Shown here one piece after another: positions 7,979 through 15,341 of a stretch of 33,299 nucleotides of DNA. The notes under the pieces were generated by a model, which saw only the letters and a program-made list of their open reading frames with translations, was not told the DNA's origin and searched no databases. The DNA is taken from contig CAMAVI010000037.1 in the NCBI GenBank assembly GCA_945861625.1, positions 1 through 33,299 of the forward strand, given 5' to 3'. A program made the position numbers and the translations under genes. Within the stretch, counting starts at the first letter, position 1; every line of letters starts with the position of its first letter. The stretch comes from Candidatus Sulfopaludibacter sp. SbA3. GTDB taxonomy: Bacteria > Acidobacteriota > Terriglobia > Bryobacterales > Bryobacteraceae.

Positions 7979-8608
7979 TTAGGCCCTCCGCATATTCTCT
8001 GCGCCTTTGAGTAGCGCAGTCAGGATCTTGTCATAGTCCTGGCAACGGCACAGATTGCCGGAAATACCGTGCGCCAGCTCCGTCCGCGTGGGCTTCGGGT
8101 TGACCTTGAGGAACCCGACGGCGGACATAATGAAACCCGACATGCAGAAAGCGCATTGGAAACCCTGCTCTTCGACGACGCCCTGCTGCATCGGATGCAG
8201 CTTCCCATCGGCGCTCGCCAGGCCTTCAATCGAAACCACCTTCCTGGCGCGCACCGACTGCGTCAGCACGGAGCAGGAATAGTGCGGCACATCGTCGATG
8301 AGCACGGTGCAAGCGCCGCATTCCGCGCGGTCACAACCCAGCTTGGTGCCGGTGAGGCCCAGCTTGTAGCGCAAGGTGGTGGCCAGCGTTTCCTGTTTCA
8401 TCACGTCGACGCGCCGCTGTTGCCCGTTGACGGTGATGGTCACCAGGCGCTCCACGGACCCGGCAGCCGAGGGCTGCTGCGCGCGCACGCCCGAGGCGCG
8501 GAACAGGTAACCGGCGGAGGATACCGCGCCGGCGGCGATGACACCCTTGATCAGGTCTCGCCTCGAAAGTGTCTTGGTAGTTTCTTCCGGATTTTTCATT
8601 TCTGCCAT
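7979..8608 (-). CDS. Tat-exported 2[2Fe-2S] subunit of molybdenum hydroxylase
   Basis: 209 residues from the ATG at 8608, which follows AGAGGTGA by 7 bp. A longer frame to 8656 lacks such support. The N-terminus has the twin-arginine motif SRRDLIKG (15-22) and a hydrophobic stretch to about residue 44. The plant-type ferredoxin domain holds C92, C97, C100 and C112. The C-terminal four-helix [2Fe-2S] domain holds C152, C155, C187 and C189 (CAFC...CRC). A Tat signal on this subunit is as in periplasmic PaoA, so the whole complex should be periplasmic. It is the first gene of the six-gene operon ending at 1951. Confidence 0.92.
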   Translation of the reverse strand: MAEMKNPEETTKTLSRRDLIKGVIAAGAVSSAGYLFRASGVRAQQPSAAGSVERLVTITVNGQQRRVDVMKQETLATTLRYKLGLTGTKLGCDRAECGACTVLIDDVPHYSCSVLTQSVRARKVVSIEGLASADGKLHPMQQGVVEEQGFQCAFCMSGFIMSAVGFLKVNPKPTRTELAHGISGNLCRCQDYDKILTALLKGAENMRRA

Positions 8609-8669
8609 TTCTGGGTCACCTCTTCTGCGCGGCACGTGCCTTCTGCCGGACGCCAAACGAGCGCCTGTA

Positions 8670-8698
8670 AGTATACCTACTTTTGGCCATAAAGGGAA
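8670..8698 (-). promoter_or_regulatory. weak candidate promoter for the Mo-hydroxylase operon
   Basis: On the minus strand a good -10 (TATACT, 8670-8675) lies 17 bp downstream of a poor -35 (TTCCCT, 8693-8698). This would give a leader of about 55 nt before the FeS subunit ATG. The -35 is weak, so activation or another sigma factor may be involved. Confidence 0.35.
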
Positions 8699-8750
8699 GG
8701 CCTAAGTGACTAGAGAAACCTGGCTGACCCTAAGGATCAATCCAGAAAAT

Positions 8751-8784
8751 AGAAAGGCCCGGTCCGGGAGGTCCCGGCCGGGCC
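8751..8784 (-). terminator. terminator of the TonB-receptor gene
   Basis: GC-rich hairpin between 8756-8769 and 8772-8784 (GGCCCGG-CCGGGA against its complement, one bulged T at 8763). On the minus strand it is followed by TTTCT. It starts 24 bp after the receptor stop codon and would insulate the downstream Mo-hydroxylase operon. Confidence 0.75.
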
Positions 8785-8807
8785 AAACTACTTGATCCAG
8801 AAGGCTG

Positions 8808-11800
8808 TTAGAACACCAACCGCATACCAACCTGAATCTGACGCGACGTGTTGGTCGTGAACGTTCCGAAGAAGCCCGTATTCGTCGCCGCCTGCGTGGT
8901 GAAAGCGCCGGTGTTGTCGAAAACCGTCTGCAACTGGGGCTGGATATTCACGTTGTTCAAGACGTTGAACATTTCGACGCGCAACTGGGCCGCGAGTTTC
9001 TCGCCAAAGAATTTCATGTTCTTAAACATCGAGAAATCCAGGTTGTTGAAGACCCGCTGGCGGAGGGTATTTCTTCCCAGGTTCCCCAACTGGCCGCGTT
9101 CCGGGAACTTGATGCAGCTCAGGTTCAGCGTCACATTGAGGTCGCCGGTGGCGAAGTTCGGGGTACTGCAGTTGGGCCCAAGAGCAAACATCGGCCGCTC
9201 CGACGAGTTGATACCGGCAACCTGGCTGTTGCCGCTGAAGGACCGGGGACCGGCCAGCTTTAGGCTGTAGGGTCCGCCGCTCTGCCGCGTGTAGATTCCG
9301 CCGATCGCCCATCCACCCAGGATCGCGTTGCCAATCTTGTTGGATTTCACCTGCGCAAACATCGGGATATCGTATTGATAGTTGAACACCAGGTTGTGCC
9401 CCAGGTTGAAGTCGGAAACACCGCGCTGAATTTTGTCGTTGAAAGCCCAGCCGGCGCCGGAACTATTGGCCGATTCCCCGCCTTCCGAGAAGGCGTTGGA
9501 GCCGGCATCGATGCTCTTCTGGAAAGTATACGCGATCTGATAGGACAAGCCCTTAGTAGGCCGCTGCGTAAAGTTAACCTGCAGCGCGTGGTAGATACTG
9601 TGTCCATTCCACTCCGTGGAGCGGATACTGCCCCAAGTCGGATTCAACTTAAAAACATTGGTCGGGGGATTCGTGCCAGGGGGGATCGGGAACCGGTAGC
9701 TGTTGGCAGCCGTATCGAATGTTGCCAAGTGGCCCGGCACTTGGTCGATGTCTTCAATCGGACGCACCAGACGAACGCCGCTGGCGCCGACATAGCCTAC
9801 CGTCAATGCCGTGCTCCCGGTGAGCTGACGCTGAATACTGAAGTTCCACTGCCCCTTATAGGTACGGCCGGGATCGAATTCCACGTGCGCCACACCGATG
9901 GACGACGGTCCCATCGCCGCCAGAATCCTATTGGGGAACGCGTTGGCCAGCACCGTCCGGTCGGATACCTGCCCTCCGAAGAAATACGGGAACGACCGCG
10001 TAAGGCGGCCCTGGAAGTTGTGCGTCAGGGTGAGGATGTCGTAGATACCGGCACTACCGCGGATGGAGGTTTTGCCGTCCTTGAACGGATCCCAGGCAAA
10101 GCCGAGACGCGGCGCGAAGTTCTTGCGCGAAGGATTGTTGAAATAGGGGTCGCCCAGTACCGGGGCTGCGAAAGTGGTGGCACCCACTGCCGGGGCCCGG
10201 TCATAAATGTTGCGGAGGTTAGCAACCCTGCCGTATACGTCCGTGACCGGAGTTCCGGTTTCATAGCGCAGGCCCATGTTGATAGTCAGATTCGGCAGGA
10301 CCTTGAAGTCGTCCTGAAAATATCCCTGGAAGACCGACATCCGCATACCGGTGGTGGGATCGGCGCCAGGGAAGTCAGATGTATATTGGAACGGCTGTCC
10401 CGTCAATATGTCCCTGATTGACGTGAACGTAAAAGCACCATTGGGGCCGCCGCCGTTGAACAGATTGTGTTGAATCCGCTGGAAGCCGAAACCCATGCGG
10501 ATATTGTGCCGGCCGCGATTCCAGGAAAGGTCGTTGTAGAACTGCGGCGTCGTGTAACCAGCCGTATTGGCGCCGCTGTTGCCCAGTCCCGCGCCGATTC
10601 CGCTAAAGGCCGCCGGCAGACAGGTGCACAGCAACGAACCCATCGTTTTACCCGGCAGGAAGCCGAGCGAAAGATCGGTAAGCTCTGGAATTCTAGCGCA
10701 ACAATCCATGGCCGAAGTCGCCAGAGTGCGGCTGAAGCCGAGACGGGTGTTATTGATCACGGAGGGGCTGAATATGTGCTGCAAATTCAAGGCCAGGTTG
10801 TGGCGGCGCGAAGGCGAGGCCGCATTCTTGATGTTGAAGTCATCCGGCACGGTAACATCGGTGAGATCGTAATTGTACGTACCGCTCAATGTCGTGCTCG
10901 AAGAGAAGTAGTGGTCCATCTTGGCCACATAATAGTTCTCATGACCCGCCCGCGGCGCGCCGTAGTTGAACTTACCGGTGTCGCCTCGGATCTCACCATT
11001 GGGCAAAGGGTAAACGTTCAGAATACGCCGGATATAGGGGTGGAGCTGAACCGTGCCGGACGTGAGGATCCCCTGCCGGGCGTTGGGCGACAGCGTATCG
11101 ATGGCTACGGTCAAGCCCTTGACTTCGCGCAGCGTCTCGTAGTTGCCGAAAAAGAAGGTCTTATCCTTCTTAACCGCGCCGCCCAGGTACCCGCCCAATT
11201 GATGGCGCCGGAAGCCGGGAAGCCGTTCCTGTCCTTTGGCTGGGTCCGTTTTGTCGAAAAAGTTCCGGGCGTCCAGGGCGCTATTGCGGTGGAAGTAGTA
11301 GCCACCACCGTGATACTCATTGGTGCCCGACTTAGTGATGGCGTTGACCACGCCGGCGCCGCTCATGCCGTACTCCGCGGAGAAGCCGTTGGTCAGCACG
11401 GAAAATTCACGGATCGCATCCACACCCATATTCACGCGCAGCGTGCTGCCCGGGCCGGCGTTGGCGTAGTCATTGACCAGAATTCCGTCAATGCGGAAAG
11501 CATTCTCGGTCACGCGGCCGCCGGAAATCGACATCGCCGTTCCGTTGCCGCGTTGGCCGTGGCGCGCGTCGAGCTGATTCTGGCCCGTGTTAAAGCTGGT
11601 GCCCGGCTGCAACAGCGCCAGCTGGAGCCAGTCGCGGCCGTTCAGCGGAAGCTCGCGGATGGTGGTCGCGCTTACGAAGCCGCCCAGCGTGGAGCTGGAA
11701 ACGTCCACCTGCGAGATTTCGCCGGTCACTTCGACTTTTTCCGTAACCGCGCCCACGACGAGCGAGAACTGCAACGCCGACTCGCCGCCGACGGTCACGC

Positions 11801-12101
11801 CAACGCCCGTGCGCACTTCGGTCTTGAAACCCTGCGCCGTGGCACTTACTTCATAGGTGCCCGCCGGTAGGCTGGCGAGGCGGTAGTTACCCGAGGAATC
11901 GGTCGTCGCCGTGCGCGTCACGCCTGTCTCCGCGCTCTTGGCCGTCACTGCCGCATTGGCGACAGAGGCGCCCTGCTGGTCCTGCACGATTCCCAAAATC
12001 GTTCCGGCAGTGGTCTGCGCGTGCAACCCCATTGACGCCACGCACAACATAACCACCAAAGCCAAACTGGATAATACCCGACGAAAACAAGTGTTGCTCA
12101 T
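8808..12101 (-). CDS. Oar-like TonB-dependent outer-membrane receptor with carboxypeptidase-regulatory domain
   Basis: 1097 residues from the ATG at 12101 (preceded by AAGGGGAAGC); a start six codons earlier is possible. Signal peptide ends near 'MGLHAQ'. Residues about 30-115 are a carboxypeptidase regulatory-like beta-sandwich ('GTILGIVQDQQGASVANAAV', 'GNYRLASLPAGTYEVSA'). A plug domain follows ('TTIRELPLNGRDWLQL', 'RIDGILVNDYA', 'VVNAITKSGTNEYHG'). The rest is a long beta-barrel ending in 'IQVGMRLVF' with the C-terminal Phe expected of outer-membrane proteins. Acidobacteriota carry dozens of these as presumed polymer or peptide uptake receptors; substrate cannot be read from sequence. It is monocistronic, with its own promoter and terminator. 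Confidence 0.92.
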   Translation of the reverse strand: MSNTCFRRVLSSLALVVMLCVASMGLHAQTTAGTILGIVQDQQGASVANAAVTAKSAETGVTRTATTDSSGNYRLASLPAGTYEVSATAQGFKTEVRTGVGVTVGGESALQFSLVVGAVTEKVEVTGEISQVDVSSSTLGGFVSATTIRELPLNGRDWLQLALLQPGTSFNTGQNQLDARHGQRGNGTAMSISGGRVTENAFRIDGILVNDYANAGPGSTLRVNMGVDAIREFSVLTNGFSAEYGMSGAGVVNAITKSGTNEYHGGGYYFHRNSALDARNFFDKTDPAKGQERLPGFRRHQLGGYLGGAVKKDKTFFFGNYETLREVKGLTVAIDTLSPNARQGILTSGTVQLHPYIRRILNVYPLPNGEIRGDTGKFNYGAPRAGHENYYVAKMDHYFSSSTTLSGTYNYDLTDVTVPDDFNIKNAASPSRRHNLALNLQHIFSPSVINNTRLGFSRTLATSAMDCCARIPELTDLSLGFLPGKTMGSLLCTCLPAAFSGIGAGLGNSGANTAGYTTPQFYNDLSWNRGRHNIRMGFGFQRIQHNLFNGGGPNGAFTFTSIRDILTGQPFQYTSDFPGADPTTGMRMSVFQGYFQDDFKVLPNLTINMGLRYETGTPVTDVYGRVANLRNIYDRAPAVGATTFAAPVLGDPYFNNPSRKNFAPRLGFAWDPFKDGKTSIRGSAGIYDILTLTHNFQGRLTRSFPYFFGGQVSDRTVLANAFPNRILAAMGPSSIGVAHVEFDPGRTYKGQWNFSIQRQLTGSTALTVGYVGASGVRLVRPIEDIDQVPGHLATFDTAANSYRFPIPPGTNPPTNVFKLNPTWGSIRSTEWNGHSIYHALQVNFTQRPTKGLSYQIAYTFQKSIDAGSNAFSEGGESANSSGAGWAFNDKIQRGVSDFNLGHNLVFNYQYDIPMFAQVKSNKIGNAILGGWAIGGIYTRQSGGPYSLKLAGPRSFSGNSQVAGINSSERPMFALGPNCSTPNFATGDLNVTLNLSCIKFPERGQLGNLGRNTLRQRVFNNLDFSMFKNMKFFGEKLAAQLRVEMFNVLNNVNIQPQLQTVFDNTGAFTTQAATNTGFFGTFTTNTSRQIQVGMRLVF

Positions 12102-12155
12102 GCTTCCCCTTTGTTGCATAGGCGTAATTCGACAGACCCCGCCCGCTAGTCTCGG

Positions 12156-12184
12156 ATTACATCACAAGGTCATCGAATTGTCAA
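12156..12184 (-). promoter_or_regulatory. sigma70-type promoter of the TonB receptor
   Basis: On the minus strand TTGACA (12184-12179) is followed after exactly 17 bp by TGTAAT (12161-12156). Transcription would begin near 12149, leaving a leader of about 48 nt before the ATG at 12101. Confidence 0.7.
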
Positions 12185-12286
12185 TAACTGCGGCGAGCTA
12201 ACAACTGATTCAAAAAAGTGGATTTATGCCTATGAAATAGTGTAGAATTCCAGCGCGGGTGTCTTCCTCCGAGCGCCCGCTGGAAC

Positions 12287-12312
12287 GGGAGTGTGGCTTC
12301 GGCCGCGCTCCC
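12287..12312 (+). other. stable cUUCGg tetraloop hairpin between M23 peptidase and receptor genes
   Basis: GGGAGTGTGGC (12287-12297), loop TTCG, then GCCGCGCTCCC (12302-12312): eleven consecutive pairs as plus-strand RNA, two of them G-U. On the minus strand those two become A-C mismatches, so the structure is optimised for a plus-strand transcript although both flanking genes are on the minus strand. It lacks a T-tract. Confidence 0.5.
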
Positions 12313-12343
12313 CTCTTCCGAATTCCGCCAGCCAAGCCAACGG

Positions 12344-13804
12344 CTAGGGAACAATGATTCCGCCGTCGGGGTATTGAGCGACTGCGCTGCCTCTTCCATG
12401 CGCCGCCGCCGGCGCGAGCAAGCGCATCGCCAGGCGCTCCTGATCGTCGGCGGAAAGCAGCCAGAACTCAGGTTCCCGCGAATCGTCGAACGGGTCGAAG
12501 TAGATCCCGTTCTTACGGGCCTCAAAGTGGAGATGCGGTGCGGTGGAATGTCCGGTGGAGCCAACCAGACCGATGATCTGACCGCGGGACACGGCAACCC
12601 CGGATTTCATGCCTCTTGGAATCACGGATAGATGAGCGTAGTAGGTCTGGTAGCCCCGGCCGTGGTCCAGAATGATCAGCTTGCCGAAGCCACCCCTCCA
12701 CCCGGCAAATGCGACGGTCGCGTCACCGATGGCATGTACGTCGGTTCCCTTGGCCGCCGACATGTCCACACCCAGATGGTAGCCGCCCACCGGAAGGCTG
12801 CGGAGCTTCCCTTTAACATTCTTCTCACCCGTTCCCTGCTTGCCGCCGGACACCGCTTGGCGTATGGTCCGCGTGCGCGGCCCAACCCCTCGCGATTGGT
12901 AGCGATATTTCACCGGCGACTGCCACAGAATACGCTCATAGACGACGCCGTCCATACCAATCAGGACGCCCGGTCCAGCCGGCCGCTCCACCCACCAGGC
13001 TCCGTCCAGCCGGGTTCCCGATAGGGACTCCAAAATCTCGATGGACTCCAGATGCTCCGGCGGGGGAGACGCATCGTCTTCCGAGCCGCCACCGCGGTCG
13101 TCGCTATTAGGAACAACGTCGCGCTCCAGGACAACGCGGGCCGTATACCAATCGTTCCCCTGCGCCAGCTTGGCGATCATGCGGGGAACCAGAGTATCCA
13201 GTTGCCAGCGGATGTTCGGCGGGATGGAGGACAGTACCTGCTGGGGAGGCTCATTCATGTCCCGCGCGGGTATGGTGAGCACGCGTCGCGACGTCTCGGG
13301 GCAATCGCAGGCGCCCGGCGTCGCCACCACGCCATCCGCATTCTTGTGAATTGCCACGGCCGGCGGTTGACCCGCTGCCGGCTCCGTGCGTTGAAAGGTA
13401 GCGGAGGCGGCGCCGCCTTCCCCACCGGTTGCCGCCATATAAGGGACACATTCGCTCTGGGGTTCACTCTGGCGCTGCGGCAGCACATCCAGATCCGTCA
13501 ACAGGGATCCCAACTGCGTCTCCTCGATGGCGAGCTTGGCGGCCAGCCCGGGGACACCCGATGAGTCCAGGCAGCCTTGCCATACGGAGGCGGCTTCCGT
13601 CACTTCCGGCAGGTCCGCCGGCGGACGCGCCGGAAGCGTGGCCATTTTTCCGTTCTTTTTACGGGTTGCCTTGACCTTCTTGGGCTTCTTCTCCGAGACC
13701 GCGGCTGGCTTTGCATTCTTGGCAGCCGCATGGAGGTGGTTCGCGGGCGCCGCGAACAGAACCAGCGCAATCCCGGCGAGGACCGACCTAGCCCGCACGC
13801 ACAT
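12344..13804 (-). CDS. exported M23 (LytM) family metallopeptidase
   Basis: 486 residues. The N-terminal signal peptide (MCVRARSVLAGIALVLFAAPA) is followed by a Lys-rich linker and about 300 residues of unassigned sequence with a probable second domain. The C-terminal LytM domain (about 335-450) has zinc ligands H343 and D347 in 'HLGVD' and H426 in 'HLHFE', with H391 (YYAHLS) and H424 as catalytic/transition-state residues, so it should be an active peptidoglycan endopeptidase or a cell-wall remodelling enzyme. Start choice: the ATG at 13804 is only 1 nt from GGAG, whereas a GTG two codons inside (13798) has a 7-nt spacing and may be the true start. Single gene; the tRNA-Val lies upstream on the same strand. 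Confidence 0.9.
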   Translation of the reverse strand: MCVRARSVLAGIALVLFAAPANHLHAAAKNAKPAAVSEKKPKKVKATRKKNGKMATLPARPPADLPEVTEAASVWQGCLDSSGVPGLAAKLAIEETQLGSLLTDLDVLPQRQSEPQSECVPYMAATGGEGGAASATFQRTEPAAGQPPAVAIHKNADGVVATPGACDCPETSRRVLTIPARDMNEPPQQVLSSIPPNIRWQLDTLVPRMIAKLAQGNDWYTARVVLERDVVPNSDDRGGGSEDDASPPPEHLESIEILESLSGTRLDGAWWVERPAGPGVLIGMDGVVYERILWQSPVKYRYQSRGVGPRTRTIRQAVSGGKQGTGEKNVKGKLRSLPVGGYHLGVDMSAAKGTDVHAIGDATVAFAGWRGGFGKLIILDHGRGYQTYYAHLSVIPRGMKSGVAVSRGQIIGLVGSTGHSTAPHLHFEARKNGIYFDPFDDSREPEFWLLSADDQERLAMRLLAPAAAHGRGSAVAQYPDGGIIVP

Positions 13805-13901
13805 ACTCCGGACGTTGTCTCATCAGGCGAATCTTTTTAGTGTACATCGGCGGGGCACCGGACTCGTAGGCCTGTGTCGACGGTACTTCTCGATCGGGAT
13901 A

Positions 13902-13978
13902 TGGTGGGCTCGACAGAACTCGAATCTGTGACCTCCTGCGTGTCAAGCAGGCGCTCTAACCAACTGAGCTACGAGCCC
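13902..13978 (-). tRNA. tRNA-Val (GAC)
   Basis: Read on the minus strand: acceptor GGGCTCG/CGAGCCC, D-arm with AGTTGGTTA loop, anticodon stem CCTGC/GCAGG with loop TTGACAC giving anticodon GAC, five-base variable region, T-arm ACAGA/TCTGT with TTCGAGT loop, discriminator A and an encoded CCA (13902-13904). All stems pair and the length is 77 nt including CCA. The anticodon reads GUC/GUU. Confidence 0.97.
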
Positions 13979-14048
13979 GGAAAGACCTTCACTATATCAC
14001 GCACTCTCACGTGCGCAAAATTTTCATACGCGGTAAACTGGTAGTTTC

Positions 14049-15155
14049 ATGTCCAATTTGAACCCTCCGCGCCGCCTTCTATTCGGTCCGGGGCCGTCGC
14101 AGGTGGCCCCTCGCGTTTACGAGGCCATGACCAAGTCCATCGTCGGGCACCTCGATCCGTTCTTTTTCGAGGTCTACGAGGACGTCCGCACCGGACTGCG
14201 CGCGGTCTTCGGCACGCAAAACTCGTTCGTGCAGGTGATCTCCGGCACCGGCAGCGCGGGCATGGAAGCGTCGGTCGCCAATTTCGTCGGGCCGGGCCAG
14301 AAGCTCGCGGTCTTCGTGGGCGGCTTTTTCGCCGGCCGCATCGCCGAAATGGGCGAGCGCCACGGCGCCACCGTCGTCCGCTTCGACATGCCCCTGGGCG
14401 AAGCCGCCACGGAAACCCAGGCAACCGAATTCTTGAACAGAGAACGCCCCGACGTGGTGGCGTTTGTACACGCCGAAACGTCCACCGGCGTTCTGCAGGA
14501 TCCACTGGCGATCACGCGCCCGGCCCATGCGATTGGCGCGCTGACCATCTCCGATTGCGTGACCTCCATCGGCGCTCTGCCCATCAATGTAAATGCAGCC
14601 GGCATTGACGTTGCCTTCGGCTGCACGCAAAAGGGCCTCAGTTGCCCGCCGGGCCTGTCTCCGATCACGCTTTCCGACGCCGCCGTGGAGCATCTGCGCG
14701 CGCGCACCAAGCCCTCTTCGGTCTGGTACATGGACCTGAAGCTGCTGCTCGAATATTACGAAGGCGCGCACCGTTATCACCACACCGCGCCCATCACATC
14801 GTTCTACGCGCTGCGCGAAGGTCTGGCGCTGGTCTGCGAAGAGGGCGTGCAGAACCGCTTCGACCGCCACGTTAGGATGCACCAGGAATTCGTGCGCCGT
14901 ATCGAGGCCGCCGGCTTCCGCATGTTCGTCACCGATCCGGCCCGCCGTATCACCACCATCAACGCGATTCATGTGCCCGACGGGGTCGATCCCGTGAAGA
15001 GCCGCAAAGCTCTCGTCGACAAATACGGCATCGACATCGGCGGAGGCTACGCGTCGCTCGCCAACAAGATCTTCCGCGTCGGCCTGATGGGTCCGCTGGC
15101 GACCATGGAAAACGTCGACATGCTGGTCGATGCCATGGTTGAGTGCATCCAATAG
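14049..15155 (+). CDS. class V PLP-dependent aminotransferase (alanine-glyoxylate/serine-pyruvate type)
   Basis: 368 residues. The opening 'LLFGPGPSQVAPRVYEAM' and 'GHLDPFFFEVYEDVR' are typical of the small-chain AGXT/SgaA family. PLP Lys is K195 in 'GCTQKGLSCPPGL', with the ring-nitrogen Asp D169 in 'ISDCVTSIGA'. Members interconvert alanine or serine with glyoxylate or pyruvate; some act on phosphonates, so the exact substrate pair is open. There is only a weak ribosome binding site (GGTAG) before the ATG. It is upstream of smc but separated by 186 bp, so probably not co-transcribed. Confidence 0.88.
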   Translation: MSNLNPPRRLLFGPGPSQVAPRVYEAMTKSIVGHLDPFFFEVYEDVRTGLRAVFGTQNSFVQVISGTGSAGMEASVANFVGPGQKLAVFVGGFFAGRIAEMGERHGATVVRFDMPLGEAATETQATEFLNRERPDVVAFVHAETSTGVLQDPLAITRPAHAIGALTISDCVTSIGALPINVNAAGIDVAFGCTQKGLSCPPGLSPITLSDAAVEHLRARTKPSSVWYMDLKLLLEYYEGAHRYHHTAPITSFYALREGLALVCEEGVQNRFDRHVRMHQEFVRRIEAAGFRMFVTDPARRITTINAIHVPDGVDPVKSRKALVDKYGIDIGGGYASLANKIFRVGLMGPLATMENVDMLVDAMVECIQ

Positions 15156-15276
15156 GGCTAAAGCTCCGGATCTAAACGACTACCCAGAGTGCGGCCTGGC
15201 GAAGGCGAATACCACAATATATAGGGGATCAGCCAGAAATACCCCAAGGTACAGTACTCTTCCTGCTTTACTTTGC

Positions 15277-15282
15277 TAAAAT
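15277..15282 (+). promoter_or_regulatory. candidate -10 element for smc
   Basis: TAAAAT lies in an AT-rich stretch about 60 bp upstream of the smc start. No good -35 lies at 16-18 bp spacing, so this is weak evidence. Confidence 0.25.
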
Positions 15283-15341
15283 TTCAGTTTAGGATGGTTT
15301 GTCCCCCCCGAGACGCGTCTCTATATTTGGAGGGCTAGGTT

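Noticed and set aside
6230-8014. 594-codon plus-strand frame inside the molybdenum hydroxylase genes
   Set aside because: It is a GC-driven shadow: rich in Arg/His/Gly, opposite a confidently identified large subunit.
10467-11870. 467-codon plus-strand frame opposite the TonB receptor
   Set aside because: Antisense shadow of a clear Oar-like receptor; no motif and no ribosome binding site.
13902-13978. tRNA-Asp or an attachment site with integrated element at the tRNA
   Set aside because: The anticodon loop TTGACAC gives GAC (Val), and no integrase or repeated tRNA 3' end was found nearby.
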